A DNA stretch of 32,932 bases, taken from JADCCX01 sp031378805. GTDB taxonomy: Bacteria > Pseudomonadota > Alphaproteobacteria > Rhizobiales > Beijerinckiaceae. Under the pieces are notes generated by a model. The model worked only from the letters and a program-made list of their open reading frames with translations, ran no database searches and was not told the DNA's origin. Positions 16,045 to 23,528 of this stretch are shown in pieces (position 1 is the first letter of the stretch; each line of letters opens with the position of its first letter). The position numbers and the translations under genes are program-made. The stretch covers positions 1 through 32,932 of the forward strand of contig JANNEO010000142.1 in assembly GCA_031378805.1 (NCBI GenBank). Reading direction: 5' to 3'.

Positions 16045-17205
16045 ATGAACCGCTTTGGCACGCTTATCTTGGGCGCAAGCCTTGTATTGGCCGGATGCGC
16101 CTCCCGACCCGAGCCGGCGCTTCGCTTGGCGGATTCCGCCGTCGGCAGTGCCGGAACAGTGTCCATGCTGGTGGCCACCACGCGCCGCCCGACAACCGAT
16201 CCTGGCTTGCGCTTCAGTGGAGAACGCGCGACCAGCACGCGCTTTGCGCAGATGACCATCACCATTCCGCCCAGCCACAAGGCGGGCGAAATCACGTGGC
16301 CTGCAGCGGGTGCTGCCGATCCGACAACGGCATTTGCCGCCACCCAGTTTGCTGAGGTACCGCGCGAGCAGCTGCGGGCGGCCATTCGCAGTGCCGTCAG
16401 CTCCAGCAAGAAGCGCCACGTGCTCGTCTTCGTGCATGGCTACAACACACGGTTTGACGAGTCGGCCTTTCGGCTGGCGCAGATTGTCCATGACAGCCGC
16501 GCCGATGTGCTGCCGGTGCTGTTCAGCTGGCCCTCGTGGGGTACGCTGTCGGCCTATCCATATGACCGCGAGAGCGCGGCGATTTCGCGGGACGGTCTGG
16601 AAATGATGTTGACCGAACTCGCGCAGGAACCCGGTGTCTTGCAGGTCTCTGTCCTGGCCCATTCCATGGGCGGCTGGCTGACGCTTGAAGCCTTTCGGCA
16701 GTTGGCGATCCGGCAGAAGCAAATTCCAGCCAAGATCACCGATCTCATGCTTGCGGCACCCGATGTCGACATCGATGTTGCGCTGTCGCAGGGACAAGCG
16801 CTGCGGGATATCCCGAACAGGCCGCGTATCACGCTGTTTGTTTCCGCGCATGACCGCGCCCTCAATGCATCGCGGCTGCTCTGGGGAAGCAGGGAGCGGT
16901 TGGGCAGCCTTGATCCCAATGCGGAACCATACAGGACCAATCTCGCCAAGGCGAATGTGGCCGTTATCGATCTGACAGGGGCCAACAGCGGTGATAGCCT
17001 CAATCACACGACATTCGCCCAAAGCCCTGCTGTGGTGCGCCTGATCGGCCAGCGTCTGGCGACTGGCCAGCAGCTGGATGGCGCAACATCGATCACCGAA
17101 CGCGCCGGAGCCTTGACCAGGGGAACAGTGCGCGTCGTGGGCGATGTCATCACGGCGCCCGTGCGCCTTGGAGCGCCAGATTCGCCGGGTGCCTCGCCGG
17201 AGTAA
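16045..17205 (+). CDS. Lipoprotein alpha/beta hydrolase (DUF900 type)
   Basis: The 386-residue product has a lipoprotein signal peptide with lipobox LVLAGC, the lipidated Cys being residue 18. The alpha/beta hydrolase domain shows 'VLVFVHGYNTRF' (oxyanion strand, about 126-137), 'LFSWPSWG' and the nucleophile elbow 'LAHSMGGW' with Ser207. An acidic residue in 'SAHDRAL' and the His in 'NHTTFAQSPAV' could complete the triad. It is probably an envelope-anchored esterase or lipase of unknown substrate. The C-terminal 60 residues look low in structure. It is divergent from the molybdopterin oxidoreductase and convergent with the PyrC-like gene, 18 bases apart. Confidence 0.85.
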   Translation: MNRFGTLILGASLVLAGCASRPEPALRLADSAVGSAGTVSMLVATTRRPTTDPGLRFSGERATSTRFAQMTITIPPSHKAGEITWPAAGAADPTTAFAATQFAEVPREQLRAAIRSAVSSSKKRHVLVFVHGYNTRFDESAFRLAQIVHDSRADVLPVLFSWPSWGTLSAYPYDRESAAISRDGLEMMLTELAQEPGVLQVSVLAHSMGGWLTLEAFRQLAIRQKQIPAKITDLMLAAPDVDIDVALSQGQALRDIPNRPRITLFVSAHDRALNASRLLWGSRERLGSLDPNAEPYRTNLAKANVAVIDLTGANSGDSLNHTTFAQSPAVVRLIGQRLATGQQLDGATSITERAGALTRGTVRVVGDVITAPVRLGAPDSPGASPE

Positions 17206-17223
17206 ACGGCCATGCAGGCTTAC

Positions 17224-18525
17224 TTACACCCCAAACACCACTTTGCCGCCGACCACGGTCGTCTTTACCCGCCCCACCATCTTCGCGCCATCAAACGGCG
17301 TGTTCTTGCAGCGCCCTCGCATCTGCGCGGGATCGCACACCCATGGCTCCTCGGGATCGAACACGATGACATCTGCCGGTGCTCCCACCGCCAGCGTTCC
17401 TGTCGGCAGGCCGAGGATGCGAGAGGGCGCGGTTGAGAGCGCTTCGATCAGGCGCAGCAGCGTCATCTGCCCGGCTTCCACGAGGCGCAGGCCAGCCGAC
17501 AGCATCGTCTCAAGTCCTGCCGCGCCGTATGCCGCTTCCGCAAAGGTGAGCCGCTTGGTTTCCACGTCCTGTGGGTTGTGATCCGAGACCACCACATCGA
17601 TCAAACCTTCCGCCACCGCTTCCACCAGCGCCAGGCGCTGCTCCTCGCTGCGCAATGGTGGCGAGAGCTTGAAGAAGGTGCGGTAGGGGCCGATGTCATT
17701 GTCGTTGAATGTCAGGTGGTTGATTGATACGCCTGCTGTCACCTTGAGGCCGCTGGCCTTGGCGCGGCGCAGCACGTCGAGCGAATCCGTGCATGACACG
17801 AGCGCGGCGTGATACCGGCCACCGCAGGCCGCGAGCAGGCGCATGTCGCGCTCCAGCACCACGGTTTCCGCCATGTGGGGCACGCCGGGCAGGCCCAGGC
17901 GGGCGGCGAATTCGCCATCGTTCATCACGCCTTCGCCCACCAGATCAGGGTCTTCGCAGAACTGCACGATCAGCGCATCGAACATCTGCCCGTAGGTCAG
18001 GGCGCGGCGGATGACTTGAGCGTTGGTCACGGCATGGTTGCCATCGGTATAAGCGACGGCGCCCACTTCCTTGAGCAGGCCGAACTCGGTCATTTCCTCG
18101 CCGTTCAAGCCTTTGCTGAGGGCGGCCATGGGATGAACGCGCACGATGCAGCGATCCTTGGCGCGGCGCTTGACGAAGTCGATCGAGGGCGCGTCGTCCA
18201 GCGGCGGTTTGGTGCAAGGCTGGCAAATCATGGTGGTGATGCCGCCAGCCGCCGCAGCAAGCCCTGCCGTACGGAAGGTCTCGCGGTGCTCTTCGCCGGG
18301 TTCACCCACGAAAACGCGCATATCGACCAGGCCAGGCGCGATCACGGCACCGCCGCAATCATGCACGGTCACGCCATTCATCGGCTTCAATTTGTCGAGG
18401 TGGGGGCCGACATCGCGGATGACACCGTTTTCGATCAGAACACCACCTGGTTCATCCCGTCCCGTCGCGGGATCTATGATGCGGCCATAGGTGAAGAGGA
18501 TTGCTGGGGAGATTTGATCTGACAT
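17224..18525 (-). CDS. pyrC: Dihydroorotase-like protein lacking zinc ligands (PyrC', partner of PyrB)
   Basis: The 433-residue protein aligns along its length with class I dihydroorotase (amidohydrolase fold), including 'LSPPLRSEEQRLAL', 'KNTPFDGAKMVG' and 'GGKVVFG'. The metal site is lost. The Zn motif DxHxH reads DMRVFV, the HCED position reads QFCED, and the CHIST position reads LVSCT. Only the Asp of the DHAP motif is kept (SDHNP). By analogy with PyrC' of Pseudomonas it is probably noncatalytic and stabilises PyrB as a complex. An active dihydroorotase would then be encoded elsewhere. A hairpin (18530-18553) lies four bases before the ATG and no Shine-Dalgarno is visible. Confidence 0.88.
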   Translation of the reverse strand: MSDQISPAILFTYGRIIDPATGRDEPGGVLIENGVIRDVGPHLDKLKPMNGVTVHDCGGAVIAPGLVDMRVFVGEPGEEHRETFRTAGLAAAAGGITTMICQPCTKPPLDDAPSIDFVKRRAKDRCIVRVHPMAALSKGLNGEEMTEFGLLKEVGAVAYTDGNHAVTNAQVIRRALTYGQMFDALIVQFCEDPDLVGEGVMNDGEFAARLGLPGVPHMAETVVLERDMRLLAACGGRYHAALVSCTDSLDVLRRAKASGLKVTAGVSINHLTFNDNDIGPYRTFFKLSPPLRSEEQRLALVEAVAEGLIDVVVSDHNPQDVETKRLTFAEAAYGAAGLETMLSAGLRLVEAGQMTLLRLIEALSTAPSRILGLPTGTLAVGAPADVIVFDPEEPWVCDPAQMRGRCKNTPFDGAKMVGRVKTTVVGGKVVFGV

Positions 18526-18529
18526 GTCA

Positions 18530-18553
18530 AAGCCCGGGTTTAGGCCCGGGCTT
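18530..18553 (-). promoter_or_regulatory. Hairpin at the pyrC-like translation start
   Basis: AAGCCCGGG (18530-18538) and CCCGGGCTT (18545-18553) make a perfect 9-bp GC-rich stem with a six-base loop. On the minus strand it ends four bases before the ATG at 18525, where a Shine-Dalgarno is expected. It may be a weak terminator for the upstream small membrane protein gene or a translational control element for the pyrC-like gene. Confidence 0.5.
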
Positions 18554-18603
18554 GCGCAAGAACAACCTTATTCGTGGAGAGACGATCCGGTTTCCCGGAA
18601 TTA

Positions 18604-18924
18604 TCAACCGGCTTCAGAGGCTTTCTCGGCTTTCGCTCGCCTGGCATCGTAGGGGAGTACGCCCTCCCACATCACTTTCTTGCGCAGTTCTCGTGCGCGC
18701 TTGCGGCGATCCGCGATGATGACGAGCAGCATGAACGAGCCGGAGATCAAACAGACGATGAAGGTGAGGCCCATGCCGATAAGCCAGAACTCGAATCCAC
18801 CGCCTCGTGGATGCCAGAACAGCACATAGGCCGTCAGAATGAGCGGGTTGATCACAGCAATCGCAGCGACAAAACCTGCCCGCTGGTTCCATTCCTGGAC
18901 AAAGGAAGGGTTTTGCAAGACCAC
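18604..18924 (-). CDS. Small two-helix membrane protein of unknown function
   Basis: The 106-residue product has two membrane segments (about residues 16-36 and 46-70), joined by a short loop 'WHPRGGGFE', then a very basic segment 'ADRRKRARELRKK' and an amphipathic tail ending KAEKASEAG. By the positive-inside rule the C terminus is cytoplasmic. The start is GTG at 18922-18924, with AGAGG about five bases upstream. I recognise no family. It sits between the RibD-C-like gene (40 bases upstream) and the pyrC-like gene (78 bases downstream) on the same strand and is probably part of that transcript. Confidence 0.7.
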   Translation of the reverse strand: MVLQNPSFVQEWNQRAGFVAAIAVINPLILTAYVLFWHPRGGGFEFWLIGMGLTFIVCLISGSFMLLVIIADRRKRARELRKKVMWEGVLPYDARRAKAEKASEAG

Positions 18925-18964
18925 GCACCTCTCACTGTACTGACGTTATGGTAGGCCATCCGGG

Positions 18965-19564
18965 TTAAACTTCCCTTGCAATCCGGGAAGGCTCGGGCGG
19001 GAAAGATTCGGGCGGGGAAAGACTCTCGAAAACCTCCATCGAAACGCCCTTGTCCGGATCAAGCAGCACAACAGGTTTCGGCATCAGGCCAAGGGAGAGC
19101 AGGCGTTGCCGGGCAGGAATTGCTCCTGAAAACAGCGGGCGGCCATCGGAAAGGATTGCGTCTTCAACCTGACCAAGGTGGAAGGCCGTAAACAGCTGTC
19201 GGTCGGCAAACCAGTCGAAGACAGAGGTTCCACCCGTAACCGCGATGATTCCGCCTTCTGGCGCAAGCCTCTGGATCGCCTCATGAAAGTTGAATCGGGC
19301 AGGATCGAGAAAGCTGACATCCCCAACGCGCCGGAAACCTTCGGTTCCTGCCGTTGTCGTGAAGACCAGACGACAGCGACCCGGCTTGTTGGGATGCGCC
19401 TCGTGGCCCTTTCGCCCCGCTACAACCACTGCGGCAGCGTCGAGATGGTCCTGGAAGTAGATCCAATCCGCCTCGTTGCGCAAACTTTCAGGCATTTGCC
19501 CTGCGGCATCGGCGATGCAGCCATTGGCGCTGACGATGGCGTGGCCCTCGATCCGCAAGCGCAT
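18965..19564 (-). CDS. RibD C-terminal / dihydrofolate reductase-like domain protein
   Basis: The 199-residue protein has the dihydrofolate reductase-like fold of the RibD C-terminal domain. It opens 'GHAIVSANGCIADAAGQMP' (the usual 'S.DG.ia' strand), continues 'AAVVVAGRKGHEAHPNKPGR' and 'RLVFTTTAG', and carries the nucleotide-binding 'IAVTGGTSVFDWF'. NADPH is the likely cofactor. No deaminase domain is present, so this is not full RibD, and the substrate is unknown. The ATG at 19564 overlaps the pyrB stop by one base (TGATG), indicating translational coupling to pyrB. That position between pyrB and the pyrC-like gene is unusual. A Pro/Ser-rich C-terminal tail (SLSPPESFPPEPS) lies beyond the domain. 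Confidence 0.78.
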   Translation of the reverse strand: MRLRIEGHAIVSANGCIADAAGQMPESLRNEADWIYFQDHLDAAAVVVAGRKGHEAHPNKPGRCRLVFTTTAGTEGFRRVGDVSFLDPARFNFHEAIQRLAPEGGIIAVTGGTSVFDWFADRQLFTAFHLGQVEDAILSDGRPLFSGAIPARQRLLSLGLMPKPVVLLDPDKGVSMEVFESLSPPESFPPEPSRIAREV

Positions 19565-20517
19565 CAGGCGTTCGGCAACCGCCGGGCCAACGCTTCCAGC
19601 ACCGCCATGCGCACAGCGACACCCATTTCAACCTGCTCACGGATCAATGACTGGGCACCGTCGGCGACATCGGTTGATATCTCGACGCCGCGGTTCATGG
19701 GGCCTGGATGCATCACCAGCGCGTCAGGCTTCGCAAAGGCCAGCTTCTCGTCGTCCAGGCCGAAATAACGGAAGTATTCCTTGGTCGAGGGAATGAATGA
19801 CCCATGCATCCGCTCGCGCTGGAGGCGCAGCATCATGACGATGTCGGCATCCTTCAGACCCTGGCGCATATCGTGGAAAATCTCGAAGCCAAAACGATCA
19901 ATGCCGGCCGGCAGCAGCGTGGCGGGGCCAATCAGGCGCACACGGGCACCCAGCGCCGCCAAACAGATCATGTTGGAGCGGGCGACGCGGGAATGCAGGA
20001 TATCGCCACAAATCGCCACAACCAGACCTTCCACCCCGCCCTTGGCCCGCTTGATCGTGAGGGCATCGAGCAGCGCTTGGGTCGGGTGCTCATGCGCACC
20101 GTCTCCCGCGTTCACCACGGAACAATCGACCTTGCGCGACAGGAGTTGCACGGCGCCTGCCGCGTGATGGCGCACGATGATCAGGTCTGGACGCATCGCG
20201 TTCAACGTCATCGCCGTGTCGATCAGCGTTTCGCCCTTCTTGGCGGAGGAATTGGCGACCGACATGTTCATCACGTCCGCGCCCAAGCGTTTGCCTGCCA
20301 GTTCAAATGAGGCCTGCGTGCGCGTCGAAGGTTCGAAGAACAGGTTGATCTGCGTGCGTCCGCGCAGAACCGATTTCTTCTTCTCGATCTGGCGGGACAG
20401 ACTGACTTCCTCGTCGGCAAGTTCCAGCAGTGCCTCGATATCGGGGCGTGAGAGCCCCTCGATGCCCAGCAGGTGCTTGTGCGGAAAGATGAAATTCGAC
20501 GGCGCGGTTTTGCTCAT
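19564..20517 (-). CDS. pyrB: Aspartate carbamoyltransferase catalytic subunit
   Basis: PyrB condenses carbamoyl phosphate and aspartate to N-carbamoyl-aspartate, the first committed step of pyrimidine synthesis. The 317-residue product from the ATG at 20517 shows the carbamoyl-phosphate loop 'FFEPSTRTQASFE', 'MRPDLIIVRHHAAGA', 'GDGAHEHPTQALLD' and 'MHPGPMNRGVEI'. The frame extends upstream to an ATG at 20592 (342 residues). I prefer 20517 (MSKTAPSNFIFPHKHLLGI) because family members begin just before the 'HLLGI' strand; neither has a clear Shine-Dalgarno. It is followed by the RibD-C-like gene with a one-base overlap. No pyrI regulatory subunit is present, consistent with a PyrB-PyrC' type enzyme. 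Confidence 0.95.
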   Translation of the reverse strand: MSKTAPSNFIFPHKHLLGIEGLSRPDIEALLELADEEVSLSRQIEKKKSVLRGRTQINLFFEPSTRTQASFELAGKRLGADVMNMSVANSSAKKGETLIDTAMTLNAMRPDLIIVRHHAAGAVQLLSRKVDCSVVNAGDGAHEHPTQALLDALTIKRAKGGVEGLVVAICGDILHSRVARSNMICLAALGARVRLIGPATLLPAGIDRFGFEIFHDMRQGLKDADIVMMLRLQRERMHGSFIPSTKEYFRYFGLDDEKLAFAKPDALVMHPGPMNRGVEISTDVADGAQSLIREQVEMGVAVRMAVLEALARRLPNA

Positions 20518-20608
20518 ATCGAAGACCATGGGGTAGAGAGAAATGCGGTGGGCGACAAGCGTTCGTTTGACATGCGTGCCGCTCTTCCCCATGTATCGCG
20601 CCCAACCG

Positions 20609-20685
20609 TCATCCTGAGCTTGTCGAAGGATCGAAGGTTATTCTTGCCGCAGTGCCTGTAGCATCCTTCGACAAGCTCAGGATGA
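20609..20685. repeat. Family B palindromic repeat, copy 2
   Basis: Perfect 23-bp inverted arms (20609-20631, core TCATCCTGAGCTTGTCGAAG, and 20663-20685) enclose a 31-base spacer. It lies in the divergent region between pyrB and topA. The arms differ from copy 1 by one base per arm (CTTG versus CCTG), and the change is compensated on the other arm so the pairing is kept. Confidence 0.88.
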
Positions 20686-20702
20686 GGTATGGCGTGTCAG
20701 AG

Positions 20703-20715
20703 AGCCAATTTGGCT
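20703..20715. promoter_or_regulatory. 13-bp palindrome upstream of topA
   Basis: AGCCAA-t-TTGGCT is a perfect palindrome 29 bases before the topA GTG and after the family B repeat. It could be an operator for topA or pyrB; a single occurrence gives little support. Confidence 0.2.
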
Positions 20716-20744
20716 GAGAATACAGAGCGACCGGGGCAAAACGC

Positions 20745-23345
20745 GTGACCTATCTCGTAATTGTCGAATCGCCGGCCAAGGCAAAGACAATCAACAAATA
20801 TCTCGGCAAGAATTACGAGGTGCTCGCCTCGTTCGGACACGTGCGCGATCTGCCGTCAAAGGATGGATCCGTCGATCCGGAAGCCGATTTCGCCATGCTG
20901 TGGGAGCTCGATGGCAAGGCGACCAAGCGCATGTCCGATATTGCGGCTGCCGCCAAGGGTTCCGAAAAGGTCATCCTGGCGACTGACCCGGACCGCGAGG
21001 GCGAGGCGATTTCCTGGCATATCCTCGAAATCCTCAAGAGCCGCCGCGTGCTGAAGGACGTGAAGGTCGAGCGCGTGACTTTCAATGCCATCACCAAGCA
21101 GGCGGTGGATGAGGCCATGCTGGCACCACGGCCGATCGACCAGGCACTGGTGGATGCCTACCTGGCACGGCGAGCGCTGGACTATCTCGTGGGCTTCAAC
21201 CTGTCGCCGGTGCTGTGGCGGAAGCTGCCTGGTGCGCGTTCGGCGGGGCGGGTGCAGTCCGTGGCGCTGCGGCTGGTTTGCGACCGCGAGATGGACATCG
21301 AGCGCTTCGTGGCGCGGGAATACTGGTCGCTTGTCGCCACACTGAAAACAGGCGCAGGAGATGTTTTCGAGGCGCGGCTCGCTGGTGCCGACGGGCAGAA
21401 GATCACCCGACTGGATGTCGGCACGGAAGCTGAGGCAATAGCCTTCAAGCAGGCTCTGGATGCGGCCGCTTTCACGGTAACAAGCGTCGAATCAAAACCG
21501 GCGCGACGCAATCCCTATCCGCCCTTCACGACATCGACCCTTCAGCAGGAAGCATCACGCAAGCTCGGCATGGCCCCCGCCATTGCCATGCGCGTTGCGC
21601 AGAAGCTCTATGAGGGTGTCGATATCGGCGGAGAAACCGTGGGCCTGATCACCTACATGCGCACCGACGGCGTGCAGATGGCACCGGAAGCGATCACCGC
21701 TGTTCGCAGCCTGATCGCCAACAATTACGGCGACCGCTACCTGCCGAGTGCCGCGCGGATCTATTCCACCAAGGCCAAGAACGCCCAGGAGGCTCACGAG
21801 GCGATCCGCCCCACCGATGTCTGGCGCAAGCCGGAGGATGTGCGCAAATATGTGGGGGCGGAGGAATACCGGCTCTATGAACTGATTTGGAAGCGCACCA
21901 TGGCGAGCCAGATGGAAAGCGCCGAGTTGGAGCGCACCGCGGTCGATATCCTGGCGGAGGTAAGTGGTCGAAAGCTGGAACTGCGGGCATCTGGCCAGGT
22001 TATTCGCTTCGACGGCTTCCTGACGCTCTACACCGAGGACAAGGACGACGACGACGAAGATGAAGGCGGTCGCTTGCCGCTCATGCGCAAAGGGGAAGCC
22101 CTCAAACGCGAAAAGGTGACGTCTACCCAGCATTTCACCGAGCCGCCGCCGCGCTTTACCGAGGCATCGCTGGTCAAGAAGATGGAGGAACTCGGCATCG
22201 GGCGACCCTCCACCTATGCATCGACGCTGCAGGTGCTGCGTGACCGCGAGTATGTGCGGATCGAAAAGAAGCGCCTTGTGGCCGAGGACAAGGGGCGGCT
22301 TGTGACGGCTTTCCTCGAAAGCTTCTTCGCCCGCTACGTGGAGTTCGACTTCACGGCCAACCTCGAAAACGAGCTTGATCGCATCTCGAACAACGAGATC
22401 GAGTGGAAAGAGGTGATGCGCAATTTCTGGCGGGATTTCTCGGCTGCGATTGGCGGCACCAAGGAGCTGCGCACCACGGAAGTCCTCGACAAGCTGGATG
22501 AACTGTTGGGTCCGCATCTGTTTCCGCGCGGCAAGAACGGCGAGGATACGCGCGTCTGCCAGCGCTGCGGCACAGGACGTCTTGGCCTGAAGCTCTCGAA
22601 GACCGGCCCGTTCATCGGCTGTTCGAACTATCCGGAATGCCGCAACACCCGGCCCTTCGGCGTGGCAACAGTGGATGGCGAGGGAGACAGCGCGGCGGGT
22701 GTTGGTGCCGATGGTTCCCGCACTCTCGGCAACGATCCGGACACGGGGCTGCCCGTCACCGCGCGCAATGGTCGCTTTGGCCCCTTTGTTCAATTGGGTG
22801 AAGGGGATAAGCCGAAGAGATCATCCATTCCCAAGGGCGTTTCCGTCGCCGGTGTCACGCTAGAGCAGGCGCTGCAACTGCTGTCGCTTCCCCGTCTGGT
22901 TGGCAACCATCCCGAGGATGGCGAGCCAATCATGGCCAACAACGGCAAGTTCGGTCCCTACGTGCAGCATCTCAAGACCTACGCCAACCTGACTGCGGGC
23001 GAGGACGTGCTGACCATCGGCCTCAACCGCGCGGTCGACCTGATCGCTACGAAACTCGCCAAGGGGCCGGGCAAGTTCAGCCGTTCCGCACCTGCAGGCA
23101 AGCCGATCGGTGATCATCCCGAGGGTGGCGTGATTCAGGTGCTGGATGGAAAATACGGTGCCTACGTCAAATGGAACGACGTGAACGCGACCATCCCGAA
23201 GGCGATCGAAAAGGACGCGATCACGCTGGAGCAGGCGGTCGATCTGATCCGGGCAAGGCAGGCGGCAGCTCCTGCGAAAAAGGTCGTGAAGAAATCAGCT
23301 CCGAAGAAAGCAGCTCCGAAGAAGGCGGCTGCGAAGAAGAAATGA
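20745..23345 (+). CDS. topA: DNA topoisomerase I (type IA, omega protein)
   Basis: This enzyme relaxes negative supercoils. The 866-residue protein begins at GTG 20745 with the Toprim domain ('IVESPAKAKTINKYLG' and the metal motif 'DPDREGEAISWHI'). The type IA core follows, with the active-site Tyr304 in 'GLITYMRTDG'. A zinc ribbon (CQRC...GCSNYPEC) lies near residues 605-630. Several C-terminal topoisomerase repeats ('NGRFGPFVQLG', 'NGKFGPYVQHL', 'DGKYGAYVKWN') lead to a Lys/Ala-rich tail. A local acidic insert (DKDDDDEDEGG, about residue 430) looks like a loop. Stop 23345 is followed by a family A repeat before rnr. plsY and dprA, often next to topA in related genomes, are not here. Confidence 0.97.
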   Translation: MTYLVIVESPAKAKTINKYLGKNYEVLASFGHVRDLPSKDGSVDPEADFAMLWELDGKATKRMSDIAAAAKGSEKVILATDPDREGEAISWHILEILKSRRVLKDVKVERVTFNAITKQAVDEAMLAPRPIDQALVDAYLARRALDYLVGFNLSPVLWRKLPGARSAGRVQSVALRLVCDREMDIERFVAREYWSLVATLKTGAGDVFEARLAGADGQKITRLDVGTEAEAIAFKQALDAAAFTVTSVESKPARRNPYPPFTTSTLQQEASRKLGMAPAIAMRVAQKLYEGVDIGGETVGLITYMRTDGVQMAPEAITAVRSLIANNYGDRYLPSAARIYSTKAKNAQEAHEAIRPTDVWRKPEDVRKYVGAEEYRLYELIWKRTMASQMESAELERTAVDILAEVSGRKLELRASGQVIRFDGFLTLYTEDKDDDDEDEGGRLPLMRKGEALKREKVTSTQHFTEPPPRFTEASLVKKMEELGIGRPSTYASTLQVLRDREYVRIEKKRLVAEDKGRLVTAFLESFFARYVEFDFTANLENELDRISNNEIEWKEVMRNFWRDFSAAIGGTKELRTTEVLDKLDELLGPHLFPRGKNGEDTRVCQRCGTGRLGLKLSKTGPFIGCSNYPECRNTRPFGVATVDGEGDSAAGVGADGSRTLGNDPDTGLPVTARNGRFGPFVQLGEGDKPKRSSIPKGVSVAGVTLEQALQLLSLPRLVGNHPEDGEPIMANNGKFGPYVQHLKTYANLTAGEDVLTIGLNRAVDLIATKLAKGPGKFSRSAPAGKPIGDHPEGGVIQVLDGKYGAYVKWNDVNATIPKAIEKDAITLEQAVDLIRARQAAAPAKKVVKKSAPKKAAPKKAAAKKK

Positions 23346-23358
23346 AGTGCGCCTCTTT

Positions 23359-23514
23359 CCTTCTTCCCTGGGAGAAGGTGACAGGCCGCAGCAAATTTTT
23401 GCAAACTGCATAAATTTGTCTGCAATGCCTGACGGATGAGGGAGAACCTCCAACCGTCGTGATTCTCCCTCATCCGCTCGCCATCCGGCGGGCACCTTCT
23501 CCCAGGGGAGAAGG
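23359..23514. repeat. Family A composite palindromic repeat, copy 2
   Basis: Outer palindromes lie at 23359-23378 (CCTTCTTCCC-t-GGGAGAAGG, one extra T) and 23495-23514 (CCTTCTCCCA/GGGGAGAAGG). Inner inverted arms GGATGAGGGAGAA (23434-23446) and TTCTCCCTCATCC (23463-23475) match those of the copy at 68-184. An AT-rich stretch (about 23388-23430) between the left palindrome and the inner arm is absent from the first copy. It fills almost the whole topA-rnr gap, and its right end leads into the rnr ribosome-binding site. Confidence 0.82.
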
Positions 23515-23518
23515 AAGG
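23511..23518 (+). promoter_or_regulatory. Ribosome-binding site of rnr at the end of a repeat
   Basis: AAGGAAGG (23511-23518) lies ten bases before the rnr ATG. Its first four bases are the end of the repeat's right palindrome, so the repeat contributes the purine-rich initiation site. Confidence 0.5.
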
Positions 23519-23528
23519 CACCCGCACA

